From Corallococcus sp. EGB (lineage in GTDB: Bacteria > Myxococcota > Myxococcia > Myxococcales > Myxococcaceae): a stretch of DNA of 64,000 nucleotides. How positions within the stretch are numbered: position 1 is the first letter of the stretch; each line of letters starts with the position of its first letter. The stretch lies in the NCBI RefSeq assembly GCF_019968905.1, contig NZ_CP079946.1:434001-498000 (forward strand). Reading direction: 5' to 3'. The notes beneath the pieces were generated by a model. The model searched no databases. It saw only the letters and a program-made list of their open reading frames with translations, and was not told the origin of the DNA. Shown piece after piece: positions 43,448-51,409 of the stretch. The position numbers were made by a program, and so were the translations under genes.

Positions 43448-43492
43448 TGGACAGGTGAAGTATTCATTGATATGTATATACATATCCATGAA
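43448..43492 (+). promoter_or_regulatory. Promoter with overlapping palindromic operator of the ArsR gene
   Basis: A -35 TGGACA (43448-43453) and a -10 TATGTA (43471-43476) are 17 bases apart. A perfect 18-base palindrome, GATATGTATATACATATC (43469-43486), covers the -10 and ends one base before the ATG. TTCAT and ATGAA (43463-43467 and 43488-43492) extend it with one mismatch. This is a typical place for self-repression by the ArsR-type protein. Confidence 0.75.
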
Positions 43493-43841
43493 TGTCGACG
43501 TCTTCCAGACCCTGGCCGACCCCACGCGCCGCCGCATCGTGGAGGCGCTGAAGGGCGGCGAGCTGTCGGTGAACGACCTGGTGGCCCGGGTGGACATCCA
43601 GCAGTCGGGGGTCTCCCGGCATCTGGGCATCCTCCAGGAGGCGGGCTTCGTCCAGGTCCGCCCCGAGGGCACGAAGCGGCTGTACTCGCTTCGCCCGGAG
43701 CCCTTTCAGGAGCTGGATGCCTGGGTCACCGGGTATCGCGGCCTGTGGGAGGCCCGGCTCGACCGGTTCGGCCAGGCGCTGGAGCGAAGACGCAAGGCAC
43801 GCGCGGACAACACCCCCAAGAGCGGAGAGGAACCCCCATGA
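43488..43841 (+). CDS. ArsR/SmtB-family transcriptional regulator
   Basis: A 117-residue winged-helix regulator. LADPTRRRIVEALKGGELSVNDLV and the recognition helix SGVSRHLGILQEAGFVQVRPEGTKRLY are standard for the ArsR group that pairs with SRPBCC proteins. No metal-binding Cys pair is present, so its ligand is probably not a metal. It should bind the palindrome over its own promoter. The start at 43488 lies about 5 bases from the predicted transcription start, so the mRNA may be leaderless. It overlaps the next gene by ATGA. Confidence 0.88.
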   Translation: MNVDVFQTLADPTRRRIVEALKGGELSVNDLVARVDIQQSGVSRHLGILQEAGFVQVRPEGTKRLYSLRPEPFQELDAWVTGYRGLWEARLDRFGQALERRRKARADNTPKSGEEPP

Positions 43842-44335
43842 CGACGACCACGACCGAGCCGCAGAAGCGCAGCACCGTCACCTTCGAGCGCACCTATCCC
43901 GCGACGCTCGACGAAGTCTGGGAGCTGTGGACGACGAAGGACGGCTTCGAGTCCTGGTGGGGCCCCGAGGGCTTCTCCGTGAAGGTGCACGAGCTGGACG
44001 CGCGCCCGGAGGGACTGCTGCGCTACGACATGATCGCCACCGCGCCGGAGCAGATCGCCTTCATGAAGCAGGCAGGCATGCCCCTCTCCAGCCCGAGCAG
44101 CCTCACGTACACGGAGCTGACGCCGAAGCGGCGGCTTTCGTATCGGCACGCGGTGGACTTCATCCCCGGCGTCACGCCGTACAGCGTCGCCACGGTGGTG
44201 GAGCTCCAGGCGAACGGCGGCACCGTGCGGATGACCGTGACCTCCGACGCCATGCACAGCGAGGAGTGGACGAAGCGGGCGTCCATGGGAATGCAGAGCC
44301 AGCTCACCAAGCTCGACAAGCGCTTCCAGCGCTAG
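43838..44335 (+). CDS. SRPBCC / AHSA1-domain protein
   Basis: A 165-residue START-like hydrophobic-cavity protein: FERTYPATLDEVWELWTTKDGFESWWGPEGF, then the beta grip, and a C-terminal helix SMGMQSQLTKLDKRF. Its start codon overlaps the stop of the ArsR gene, so the two are translated together, a common arrangement for ArsR-SRPBCC pairs. It probably binds a small hydrophobic ligand that the regulator also senses, but no ligand is known. Confidence 0.88.
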   Translation: MTTTTTEPQKRSTVTFERTYPATLDEVWELWTTKDGFESWWGPEGFSVKVHELDARPEGLLRYDMIATAPEQIAFMKQAGMPLSSPSSLTYTELTPKRRLSYRHAVDFIPGVTPYSVATVVELQANGGTVRMTVTSDAMHSEEWTKRASMGMQSQLTKLDKRFQR

Positions 44336-44343
44336 ATTGCGGC

Positions 44344-44664
44344 ATGGCCGCGAGGGAGGAAGAAGACCCCATCGAGTTGCACCTGTGTCACCGTTGCCTG
44401 ATGCGGCTGCCGGTGGATGCAGGCGGGGTGGACCTGCCGCGCCGCGTGCGCGAAGCCCTCAAGGCCCACGGCCTGGCGGACAAGACGCAGCTCATCCCCG
44501 CGTCCTGCCTGGGTCACTGCCCCACGGGGAGGGTCACCGTGCTCATCGTCCCCGACGCGACGGCGCGGGGCACGCACGCGAAGCTCATCGACCCGAAGGA
44601 GGACGGCGAGGACCTCGCGAGGCACCTGTCCGCCCGGCTCCCGACGAAAGCCGGGCCGCCTTGA
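44344..44664 (+). CDS. [2Fe-2S]-type / DUF1636-like small metal protein
   Basis: A 106-residue soluble protein. Four cysteines in pairs, CHRC near the N-terminus and SCLGHC about 45 residues later, then PTGRVTVLIV, match the thioredoxin-like [2Fe-2S] ferredoxin / DUF1636 pattern. It would carry an Fe-S cluster or another metal. No ribosome-binding site is visible, and it starts 9 bases after the SRPBCC stop, so it may be read on that transcript. Its last 80 bases overlap the end of pdxA on the other strand. Confidence 0.65.
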   Translation: MAAREEEDPIELHLCHRCLMRLPVDAGGVDLPRRVREALKAHGLADKTQLIPASCLGHCPTGRVTVLIVPDATARGTHAKLIDPKEDGEDLARHLSARLPTKAGPP

Positions 44665-45637
44665 GCAGCGCTTCCATCATGGGCACGCAGCTCGCGGTCC
44701 CCGTGCCGGCAATCGCATAGGCGGTGCCGTGATCCGGTGACGTGCGCGGCACCGGCAGGCCCAGCGTCACGTTCACCGTGCGCTCGAAGTCCAGCGCCTT
44801 GGCCGGGATGAGCCCCTGGTCGTGGTACATGGCCAGCACCACGTCGTACCTCGCGCCCACCTCATCCGGCCGGGCGAACAGTCCGTCCGCGGGGATGGGC
44901 CCGTGCGCGTCCACCCGCTTCGCCCGGGCGAGGCGGATGGCGGGGCCAATCACCTCCACCTCCTCGCGCCCGAGCATCCCGCCCTCGCCCGCATGCGGGT
45001 TGAGCCCCAGCACGGCGATGCGCGGCCCGCGGCCCACCACCGGCCGCAGGCTGCGCGACAGCAGTTGCAACTGCGCCACCAGCTTCTCCACCGTGAGCAG
45101 CCGGGGCAGCTCGGAGAGGGGGACGTGGTTCGTCGCCAGCGCGATCCTCACGCGAGGCCCGTCCATCATCATCAACACGTCCACGCCGAACGCGTCCGCC
45201 AGCACCTCCGTGTGGCCCATGAAAGGAATGCCGGCGCGCGAAATCTCTTCCTTGGACACGGGCGCGGTGCACAGCGCGTCCACCGTCCCCGCGCGCATCG
45301 CGTCGATGGCGGCGCGCACGTACGCGTACTGCGCCTTGCCGCCCTCGCGCGTGGGCTTGCCCGGCACGCGGTGCTTCGCCGGAAGGTGCGTCACCTCCAC
45401 CACCGCTGGCCCCTCCGTGCGGCCCAGGTCCTCCAGGGCGACCCGAGGGAAGCGGCGGAAGAGGGGGAAGCCCTCCAGCGTGGGCCCGTCGCCGAACACC
45501 ACCGGCACCAGCGCGCGGCGCACCGCGGGCTTGGAGAGCGCCCGGGCCGTCACCTCCGGCCCGATGCCCGACACGTCCCCCAGCGAGATGCCCACGCGGG
45601 GCCGCGCGTCCGCGGTGGCCACGGGACGCGGGCTCAC
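44585..45637 (-). CDS. pdxA: 4-Hydroxythreonine-4-phosphate dehydrogenase PdxA
   Basis: A 350-residue enzyme of pyridoxal 5'-phosphate synthesis, oxidising 4-phosphohydroxythreonine with NAD. The three metal-binding histidines are in PFMGHTEVL, GLNPHAGEGG and AMYHDQGLIPAK. VGISLGDVSGIGPEV opens the protein. The C-terminal 20 residues (beyond LLKAARL) are an Arg/Pro/Gly-rich extension that lies antisense to the [2Fe-2S]-like gene. Its start overlaps the stop of surA by 4 bases, so the two are coupled, as in the surA-pdxA operon of enterobacteria. Confidence 0.93.
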   Translation of the reverse strand: MSPRPVATADARPRVGISLGDVSGIGPEVTARALSKPAVRRALVPVVFGDGPTLEGFPLFRRFPRVALEDLGRTEGPAVVEVTHLPAKHRVPGKPTREGGKAQYAYVRAAIDAMRAGTVDALCTAPVSKEEISRAGIPFMGHTEVLADAFGVDVLMMMDGPRVRIALATNHVPLSELPRLLTVEKLVAQLQLLSRSLRPVVGRGPRIAVLGLNPHAGEGGMLGREEVEVIGPAIRLARAKRVDAHGPIPADGLFARPDEVGARYDVVLAMYHDQGLIPAKALDFERTVNVTLGLPVPRTSPDHGTAYAIAGTGTASCVPMMEALLKAARLSSGAGRTGASRGPRRPPSGR

Positions 45638-46605
45638 ATCTTCACTTCGACGTTGGCCTTCGAGCGCAGCTCCTGGACGTACTGGTCCAGGAACTTCTCC
45701 GTCTTCTCGTTGAGGAGCTTGGCCTCCAGCTTGGGCTTCATCTCCTCGAAGGAGGCCACCGCCACGTTGCGGCGCTCCTCCACCTTCAGGACGTGCCAGC
45801 CGAAGTTGGTGCGGATGGGCTCGCTGACCTCGCCCTCCTTGAGGTTGAAGGCGGCCTTCTCGAAGGCGGGCACCATCACGCCGCGCTTGAAGTAGCCCAG
45901 GTCTCCGCCGTCCGACGCGCTGGGGCCCTCGCTGCGGGCGCGCGCCAGGGCCGCGAAGTCCATGCCCGGCCGGCGGGCCTCCTGCGCGATGTTCTCCGCC
46001 TTCTGCTTCGCGGCGGCCACCTGCTCCGGCGTGGCCTTGGCGTCCACCTGCACCAGGATGTGGCGGGCGTGCACCTCCACGTCCTCGTTCTCCAGGCGCG
46101 AGTACTGCGTGTACGCGGCCTTGAGGTCCTCCTCGGTGACCTTCACCTTGGGGCCCACCTTCATGCGCAGCAGCTTGTCGCGCACCACGCGCTTGCGGAG
46201 CATGTCCTTGTAGCTGGCGAGCGTGAAGCCCTCGTTCTTGAGCAGCTGCTCGAACTGGCTCATGTCGCTGACGTTGTTCTGCTTGAGCACGTCCTGCACC
46301 AGCTCATCCACCTCCGCCTCGCTGGTGGTGATGCCCAGCTGCTGGACCTCCGCCTCCATCAGCTTCTCGCCGATGAGCGTGTCCAGCGCGCTCTTCATCA
46401 GCTGCGCGCGGGCCTCGGCGCGCTTGTGCGGATCGATCTCGGAGTTGACCCGCTGGAGCTCCGGCGCGGCGCGCTGCTGCACCTCCGACAGCGGGATGAT
46501 GTCGCGGTTCACCACCGCCGCCACCTTGTCCACCAGCTCCGCGCGGGCGGACGTCGCCCCCGTGAAGAGCATCACCGCCGCCAGGAACGCCACCAGGTTC
46601 TTCAT
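45634..46605 (-). CDS. SurA-like periplasmic peptidyl-prolyl isomerase and chaperone
   Basis: A 323-residue protein with a signal peptide (cut after ATSARA). The SurA N-terminal domain covers about 20-145 (LVDKVAAVVNRDIIPLSEVQQR), and a parvulin PpiC domain about 175-270 (VHARHILVQVD, the SEGPSASDGGDLGYFKRGVM block and FGWHVLKVEE). It should help fold outer-membrane proteins. The start at 46605 is set by the signal peptide. Order on the minus strand is PpiC lipoprotein, this gene, pdxA. Confidence 0.88.
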   Translation of the reverse strand: MKNLVAFLAAVMLFTGATSARAELVDKVAAVVNRDIIPLSEVQQRAAPELQRVNSEIDPHKRAEARAQLMKSALDTLIGEKLMEAEVQQLGITTSEAEVDELVQDVLKQNNVSDMSQFEQLLKNEGFTLASYKDMLRKRVVRDKLLRMKVGPKVKVTEEDLKAAYTQYSRLENEDVEVHARHILVQVDAKATPEQVAAAKQKAENIAQEARRPGMDFAALARARSEGPSASDGGDLGYFKRGVMVPAFEKAAFNLKEGEVSEPIRTNFGWHVLKVEERRNVAVASFEEMKPKLEAKLLNEKTEKFLDQYVQELRSKANVEVKM

Positions 46606-46666
46606 CGCAACGACCCTCTTGCTCCAAACGCCGGAAGCCCAACCCACCAGCTCCCGGAAAAGTCCT

Positions 46667-47677
46667 TCACTTCGCCGCCGCCTGCGGCGCCGGCCGCCCG
46701 CGGATGGTCTGCAGCGTGGCCTCGTTCACCACCACCTGGGCCTTGTCGCGCAGCTCCTTCTCGAACGCCTCCTGCGCCTCCGCCCGCTTGGCCTCCAGCA
46801 GGCGTGCCTCCACCTTCGCGCGAACCTCCGCCAGCTCCCGCTTCCTCGCCGACCTGCGCTCCAGCACCTTGAACAGGTGGTAGCCGTACTCCGTGGACAC
46901 CACGTCCGAAACCTGCCCCACCCCCAGCTTGAATACCACCTCGTCGAAGGCTGGCGGCATCTGTCCTCGGGGGAAGAAGCCCAGGTCGCCTCCCACCTTG
47001 GCGTCCGCGCTGAGCGAGTAGCGCCGGGCGAGGTCGGAGAACTTCTTGCCCGCCTTGAGCTGCACCTGGAGCTTGCGCGCCTCGTCCAGCCCCTTCACCA
47101 CCATCTGCGCCGCGTGGACCTCCTCCGGCTCCTGGAAGTCCGCCTCGTGCGCCGCGTAGTACGCGCGCAGCTCCTCCTCCGTCACCGCCACGCGCGAATA
47201 GACGTGGTGGGTGAAGAGCTTCTCGATGGTGAGCCGGCTCGCCTCCCGCGCGCGCAGCTCCGCCATGGACAGCTGCCCCTGGGCGAGCACCTCGTTGAAG
47301 TTGCCCGCCGGGTAGTCGCCCGACAGCCGCAGCACGCCCCGGTCCACCTCTTCGGGCGTCACGGCGATGTTGTTCTGCTTCGCGGCCTGGAGGAGCAGCA
47401 TCCGCTTCACCAACGTGTCCACGAGCGCCCGCTTGAAGGGCTCCACCTCCTCGGGCGTGGGCTCCGGGCCCTCCGTGGTGGCCAGCTCCCGCGCCAGCTC
47501 CTGTTCGAAATCCGCCCGGCTGAGCGACTCGCCGTTCACGCTGGCCACGACCGTGGGGTCCGGCCCCTCCTGGGTCTGCGGCCGGCAGCCCGTCAGCCCC
47601 AGCACACCCAGGGCGATGCCCAGGGTGGCGATGACGGACCATGACATCGGGGAGGCGCGGAAGAGGGCGGGGCGCAT
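46667..47677 (-). CDS. PpiC-type peptidyl-prolyl isomerase lipoprotein
   Basis: A 336-residue PrsA/SurA-like protein with a lipobox (GLTGC, about residue 24 from the 47677 start), so anchored to a membrane. A SurA-N-like region (VASVNGESLSRADFEQEL) precedes the PpiC domain (VHAAQMVVKGLDEARK, KVGGDLGFFPRGQMPP, TEYGYHLFKVLE). The pair of parvulin genes suggests a duplicated chaperone unit. The ATG at 47677 has GAGG 11 bases upstream; a second ATG 10 codons later is possible. It stands 61 bases before the SurA-like gene. Confidence 0.85.
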   Translation of the reverse strand: MRPALFRASPMSWSVIATLGIALGVLGLTGCRPQTQEGPDPTVVASVNGESLSRADFEQELARELATTEGPEPTPEEVEPFKRALVDTLVKRMLLLQAAKQNNIAVTPEEVDRGVLRLSGDYPAGNFNEVLAQGQLSMAELRAREASRLTIEKLFTHHVYSRVAVTEEELRAYYAAHEADFQEPEEVHAAQMVVKGLDEARKLQVQLKAGKKFSDLARRYSLSADAKVGGDLGFFPRGQMPPAFDEVVFKLGVGQVSDVVSTEYGYHLFKVLERRSARKRELAEVRAKVEARLLEAKRAEAQEAFEKELRDKAQVVVNEATLQTIRGRPAPQAAAK

Positions 47678-47855
47678 GCGCGGAGGCCTCAAGGGAGGGG
47701 ACAGGGGACCTGCCACGGTGATGCCGGGCCGCCGGGCTTTCAAGCGGGACGTCACGGCCGGGGTGGGAAGCGAACGGATGGGCCCATAGCGGCCTTCCGG
47801 GTAGCACGCCGTGAGGGCCCGGACAACCGGCGCTCCGGCGCGTGCCGGGCTCCGG

Positions 47856-48875
47856 TCAGACGGGCGTGGCGTGGGTGGACAGGAAGGCCTCCACCTGGGG
47901 GAAGATTTCATCCGGCGCCTTGCGGCCCAGGATGAGGTCCGCGTGGCCGTAGTCCGCCGCGAAGCCGTGGCCCCGGCCCGCGACCAGCATCTTCACCGGG
48001 CCGCCCAGGTGGTCCTTGGCCCGGGCCACCGCCATGGGCGGCGCGAGCAGGTCCCGGCTGCCGGCGATGAGCAGGAAGGGCACCTTCACCCCGGCGAGCG
48101 GCTCGCGGTAGTCGAAGCTGCCGTCATGGTTGGTGAACTGGCTGGTGATGATCCACCGGGCGAACTGCCGCCCCACGCCCCCGGACACATCCGCGGGCAC
48201 GTTGGCGAGCGCCCAGCGCACCACCTGCGGATCCATGTTGTCCGCCAGCATCATGTACCGCGTGAGCGGCCCCGGCGGCGCCCCGAAGAAGGCGATGCTG
48301 GTGACGCGCCGGGTGGGGATGACCTTGAGCTTGAGCAGGGGCTCCATCCGCTGCACGAACTGCCGCAGGCCCGGCTGCACCGCGAAGGTGAAGGGGGCGC
48401 CCAGGGACACGGCCGCCCTCACGGGCGCCTGGGGGTTCCTGGCCAGGTGGGCGTAGAGCATCAGGCCGCCCTTGGAGTGGCCCACCCAGAGCACCTGCTG
48501 GGCACCGGTGGACATCACCGTGCGCAAGGCCGTTCTCACGTCGTGCTCGGCCTGGTCGTCGAAGTTCCAGTCCGAGCAGGCCCCGGCGAGCCCCCGGCCG
48601 CGCAGCTCGATGACCCAGGTCTCGAACCCCGCCCGCGCCAGGTAGCGCGCCAGGCTGTACTGCTCGTTGAAGTCCATGTGGAAGCGGTTGGCTCCCAGCC
48701 CATGGCACAGGAGGACGGGCTCCGCGAACCGGCGCTCGCCCCGAGGGTGGTAGCGCCCCAGCGCGATGGCCGCCCCGTCGTCCGTGGGCACCCGGTACAG
48801 CTCGTCCGGCTTGAAGGTGAGGGTGAGCAACCCCTCCTTGCTCCGCTCCACCGCCTTGGTGAAGAGGTCCGCCAT
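47856..48875 (-). CDS. Alpha/beta hydrolase
   Basis: A 339-residue hydrolase. The nucleophile elbow is VGHSKGG (G-x-S-x-G), the oxyanion segment HGLGANRF sits early, and the His of the triad is in GRGHGFAADYGH; the Asp candidate is in GSRDLLAP. The cap is mostly helical. The substrate is unknown; lipase, esterase and PHA-synthase-like groups share this layout. The ATG at 48875 is preferred; an in-frame GTG at 48914 would add 13 residues. The start region is divergent from the CBS gene. Confidence 0.75.
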   Translation of the reverse strand: MADLFTKAVERSKEGLLTLTFKPDELYRVPTDDGAAIALGRYHPRGERRFAEPVLLCHGLGANRFHMDFNEQYSLARYLARAGFETWVIELRGRGLAGACSDWNFDDQAEHDVRTALRTVMSTGAQQVLWVGHSKGGLMLYAHLARNPQAPVRAAVSLGAPFTFAVQPGLRQFVQRMEPLLKLKVIPTRRVTSIAFFGAPPGPLTRYMMLADNMDPQVVRWALANVPADVSGGVGRQFARWIITSQFTNHDGSFDYREPLAGVKVPFLLIAGSRDLLAPPMAVARAKDHLGGPVKMLVAGRGHGFAADYGHADLILGRKAPDEIFPQVEAFLSTHATPV

Positions 48876-48937
48876 CCGGCTCAACCGGGGTGCTGTGGCC
48901 TGTCGTGCTGTCACGCTTCTCAGTCTACGCCCGACAC

Positions 48938-49339
48938 ATGGCCGTTGCCGGAGTGTCGCACGTGAACCTCTCCCGAACGGCAGGACAGTTGCAGGGGATG
49001 TGGGTCCATCGCGGGGAGGTCGTGGAAATGGTGCAGGGCCGGGCTTTCAGGGAAGTTTTGTCGTCCTTCATCGCCACAGTTTTTCCCACAGACACACTGC
49101 TGGGAGCCCTGAAGGTGATGGAGCGGTATCACGTGCAGGTGGTGGGGGTGGTGGGGGCAGGGGGCAGTCTGGTGGGCGTGGTGCACGAGACGCAGGTCCT
49201 GGCGGGGTGGCGGACGGATCCGCTGGCGCAGGTGTCGGACGTGATGGCGCGCGTTCGCAAGACGCACGCGGTCCGCACGCGGACGCGGCGGCTGGCGCGC
49301 CTGCACGGCAAGCCAGGGAGTTGGCAGAAGCCTTCCTGA
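48938..49339 (+). CDS. CBS-like domain protein, small
   Basis: A 133-residue soluble protein. Residues 45-105 resemble a single CBS module (ATVFPTDTLLGALKVMERYHVQVVGVVGAGGSLVGVVHETQVLA), which would need to dimerise to bind an adenosyl ligand. The C-terminus is Arg/Lys-rich and could contact nucleic acid. The start is uncertain: 48938 has a poor ribosome-binding site, and 48998 (after CAGGGG) is another candidate. Confidence 0.55.
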   Translation: MAVAGVSHVNLSRTAGQLQGMWVHRGEVVEMVQGRAFREVLSSFIATVFPTDTLLGALKVMERYHVQVVGVVGAGGSLVGVVHETQVLAGWRTDPLAQVSDVMARVRKTHAVRTRTRRLARLHGKPGSWQKPS

Positions 49340-49372
49340 AGGGCGTGGTCCTGGCGGTAGAGTGGGGGCGCC

Positions 49373-49648
49373 GTGCCGGAAGCCCCTGCCACCGCCTGGA
49401 CCGTGTACATGCTGCGCTGCCGGGACGGCACGCTCTACACGGGGGCCACCAACAACCTGGAGCGCCGCCTGGCCACGCACGGCCGGGGCAAGGGCGCCGC
49501 GTACACGCGGGCCCGGCTGCCGGTGACGCTGGTGTGGAGCGAGCCTGCCCCGGACCGGAGCGCCGCCCTGCGCCGCGAGGCCGCCATCAAGCGGCTCACG
49601 CGCGCGGACAAGCTGAGGCTGTTCTCGCTGCGTCCGAGCAGGCGTTGA
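49373..49648 (+). CDS. GIY-YIG nuclease family protein
   Basis: A 91-residue single-domain protein of the UPF0213/YhbQ type. VYMLRCRDGTLYTGATNN is the GIY-YIG motif (here VYM-YTG), followed by ERRLATHGRGKGAAYTRAR and the catalytic Glu in ALRREAAIKRL. It probably cuts or processes DNA in repair; the small members have no clear role. GTG start, 34 bases past the CBS gene. Confidence 0.9.
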   Translation: MPEAPATAWTVYMLRCRDGTLYTGATNNLERRLATHGRGKGAAYTRARLPVTLVWSEPAPDRSAALRREAAIKRLTRADKLRLFSLRPSRR

Positions 49649-49837
49649 CGCACGTCCCGCCGGCTTGTTTGCGAGGTGGCTCCATTTCAGGGGCGCGGGA
49701 TGCGCGCGGCGCGACAGTTGGCGCGGGGCACGTCAGTGTTTCATCGCCTGCTGATGAAACGGCCGGGGCCGCCGGGCGGGTGTACGGGACGCCGGGTGCC
49801 GAATTAGGGTGTAGCCGTTCCTAGCAGGGGGAGTTTC

Positions 49838-50239
49838 ATGTCGCGTTCTCGCTCGTTCATGTTCGTCTTGCTTGCATTGGGTCTGGGAGGCGCGGGGTGC
49901 GGCCAGCCCAACCACCAGCCCGTCATCATCGCCGGACCGCGCCCGCTGGGCTCCCCGTCCACGCCGGGCGGTCTCCAGTTCGAGGAGGGCACCGTCATCC
50001 AGCTCCAATTGGAGGTGACGGACGCGGACAACGACGAAATCTACTACCGCTGGACCCAGAACCCCACGAACGCGGGCGGCGTCTTCAGCGACCCCAACAT
50101 CGCCACGCCCACCTGGACGGCGCCGAAGCCGCTGGATGATCCGCACCAGCCCATCTACCTCTACGTGGAGGTGGAGGACCGCAACGGCGGCGTGCTGCTG
50201 GGCCAGTCGCCGCCGCTCTTCATCCTGCCGAAGCAGTAG
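49838..50239 (+). CDS. Ig-like domain lipoprotein, small
   Basis: A 133-residue lipoprotein (lipobox GGAGC near residue 21). The mature part is one Ig/cadherin-like beta domain with VTDADNDEIYYRW, TPTWTAPKP and IYLYVEVEDRNGG, a layout seen in PKD- or cadherin-type repeats. It probably sits on the cell surface. GGGGGAG lies 7 bases before the ATG. It has no close partner. Confidence 0.75.
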   Translation: MSRSRSFMFVLLALGLGGAGCGQPNHQPVIIAGPRPLGSPSTPGGLQFEEGTVIQLQLEVTDADNDEIYYRWTQNPTNAGGVFSDPNIATPTWTAPKPLDDPHQPIYLYVEVEDRNGGVLLGQSPPLFILPKQ

Positions 50240-50248
50240 CGCCGGGCA

Positions 50249-50551
50249 TCAGGTGGCGGTGGCCGCGGGCGGCGTCGCGCCCGGGCGCTTCGCGCGGCTC
50301 CGGGCGCGCACGGCGAAGATGATGGCGGCCACCAGCCCCACGCCCGCGCCAATGCCCGCGCCCAGCAGCTGCGAGTGCATCAGTGAGGACGTCACGTTGC
50401 GCACCACCTCCGGCAGGTTGCACATGGTCTGCGTGGCGAGCGGCGTGCTGTTGTTCCACTCGATGTAGGAGGGAGCGGTCAGCGACGCGACGAAGGTGCC
50501 CAGCAGCGTGCCGGCCAGGATGAAGATGAGGAACGTCTTGAGCATGGCCAT
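50249..50551 (-). CDS. Small two-helix membrane protein, 100 residues
   Basis: Two hydrophobic segments (residues 3-25 and 62-84, the second GAGIGAGVGLVAAIIFAV) bracket a short loop. The C-terminus is Arg/Pro/Ala-rich and should face the cytoplasm. Unknown family. AAGGAGGT 8 bases before the ATG at 50551 is close to the ideal Shine-Dalgarno, which settles this start over the longer frame. Confidence 0.65.
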   Translation of the reverse strand: MAMLKTFLIFILAGTLLGTFVASLTAPSYIEWNNSTPLATQTMCNLPEVVRNVTSSLMHSQLLGAGIGAGVGLVAAIIFAVRARSRAKRPGATPPAATAT

Positions 50552-50642
50552 GGCGGGACCTCCTTGGAGGGTGGGCGGCGGGCCGTCCTTAGTATGAGCA
50601 CGCCCGCCGCGAAAGGGGCGAAGGCGTGCTAAGGGGGCGGGT

Positions 50643-50924
50643 GTGCCGCTCCTGCCACTCGCCATCCTGTTCGGGGTCGTCTCGCTCGTGTGCGCGGCCC
50701 TCCTGCTGACGCACGCCTTCCGCCGCAGTGTGGGCACCGGGGTGATGGTGCTGCTCATCCCCTGCTACATGCTGGTGTACGCGTTCAGCCAGTTCGAGCA
50801 CCCGCGCAAGAACCTCATCGTCGCGGGCTTCGTGGCCAGCACCGTGCTGGCGGCGGTGTTCCTGGGCATGGGCGCGCACGGCATCGCGGCGGCGGTGGCC
50901 CGCACGCCGCCCCCCGGCTTCTAA
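50643..50924 (+). CDS. Small membrane protein, 93 residues
   Basis: Three hydrophobic stretches (residues 3-22, 33-50 and 60-88) with a short loop QFEHPRKN. No known motif. It begins at GTG, just after the divergent membrane-protein gene. It is 8 bases upstream of the B-box-like gene, so they may share a transcript. Function unknown. Confidence 0.6.
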   Translation: MPLLPLAILFGVVSLVCAALLLTHAFRRSVGTGVMVLLIPCYMLVYAFSQFEHPRKNLIVAGFVASTVLAAVFLGMGAHGIAAAVARTPPPGF

Positions 50925-50932
50925 TCCGGGGC

Positions 50933-51397
50933 ATGAACGGAGCCGCCCCCAGCCCCATGGCTGCCCACTGTGGCCGGCATCCAGACGTGGTGGCGGTGGC
51001 CCTCTGTGCACGCTGCGGCGGCTACGTGTGCGGCGCGTGCACGGAGGTGGTCTGGGAGATGGCGTACTGCGCGCCCTGCGCGGAGCGCCACCAGCGGGAC
51101 ACGCGCCCGTCGCCCGCGGTGCGGCTGGCGCTGGGGGCCAACCTCCTGGGCCTCCTCTGCGCGCCGGTGGTGCCTCTCTTGTCGGTGTCGAGACAGATCG
51201 CGCCGCCGCTGCTGCTGACGTGGACGTTCGCCGCGGCGGTGGCGGGCACCGTCATCTCCACCTGGAAGATACGGCGCCACACGGAGCTGGGGGACCAGGG
51301 CTTCGCCATCGTGCTGCGCGTCCTGTCCGCGCTGAGCCTCCTGGGGCACCTCCTGGTGCTGGGCGCGTTCATGGCGCTGGGGCGCCACGGCCGCTGA
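50933..51397 (+). CDS. B-box-like zinc-finger membrane protein
   Basis: A 154-residue protein. The N-terminal 45 residues hold a B-box-type zinc cluster: HPDVVAVALCARCGG, VCGACTEV, YCAPCAERH. Two or more hydrophobic helices follow (ALGANLLGLLCAPVVPLL, LLTWTFAAAVAGTVIS and the last 25 residues). Such rhomboid-like or DUF-type membrane proteins with a small zinc finger are common in myxobacteria and unassigned. It starts 8 bases past the previous gene. Confidence 0.65.
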   Translation: MNGAAPSPMAAHCGRHPDVVAVALCARCGGYVCGACTEVVWEMAYCAPCAERHQRDTRPSPAVRLALGANLLGLLCAPVVPLLSVSRQIAPPLLLTWTFAAAVAGTVISTWKIRRHTELGDQGFAIVLRVLSALSLLGHLLVLGAFMALGRHGR

Positions 51398-51409
51398 AGG
51401 CCGTGCGCA

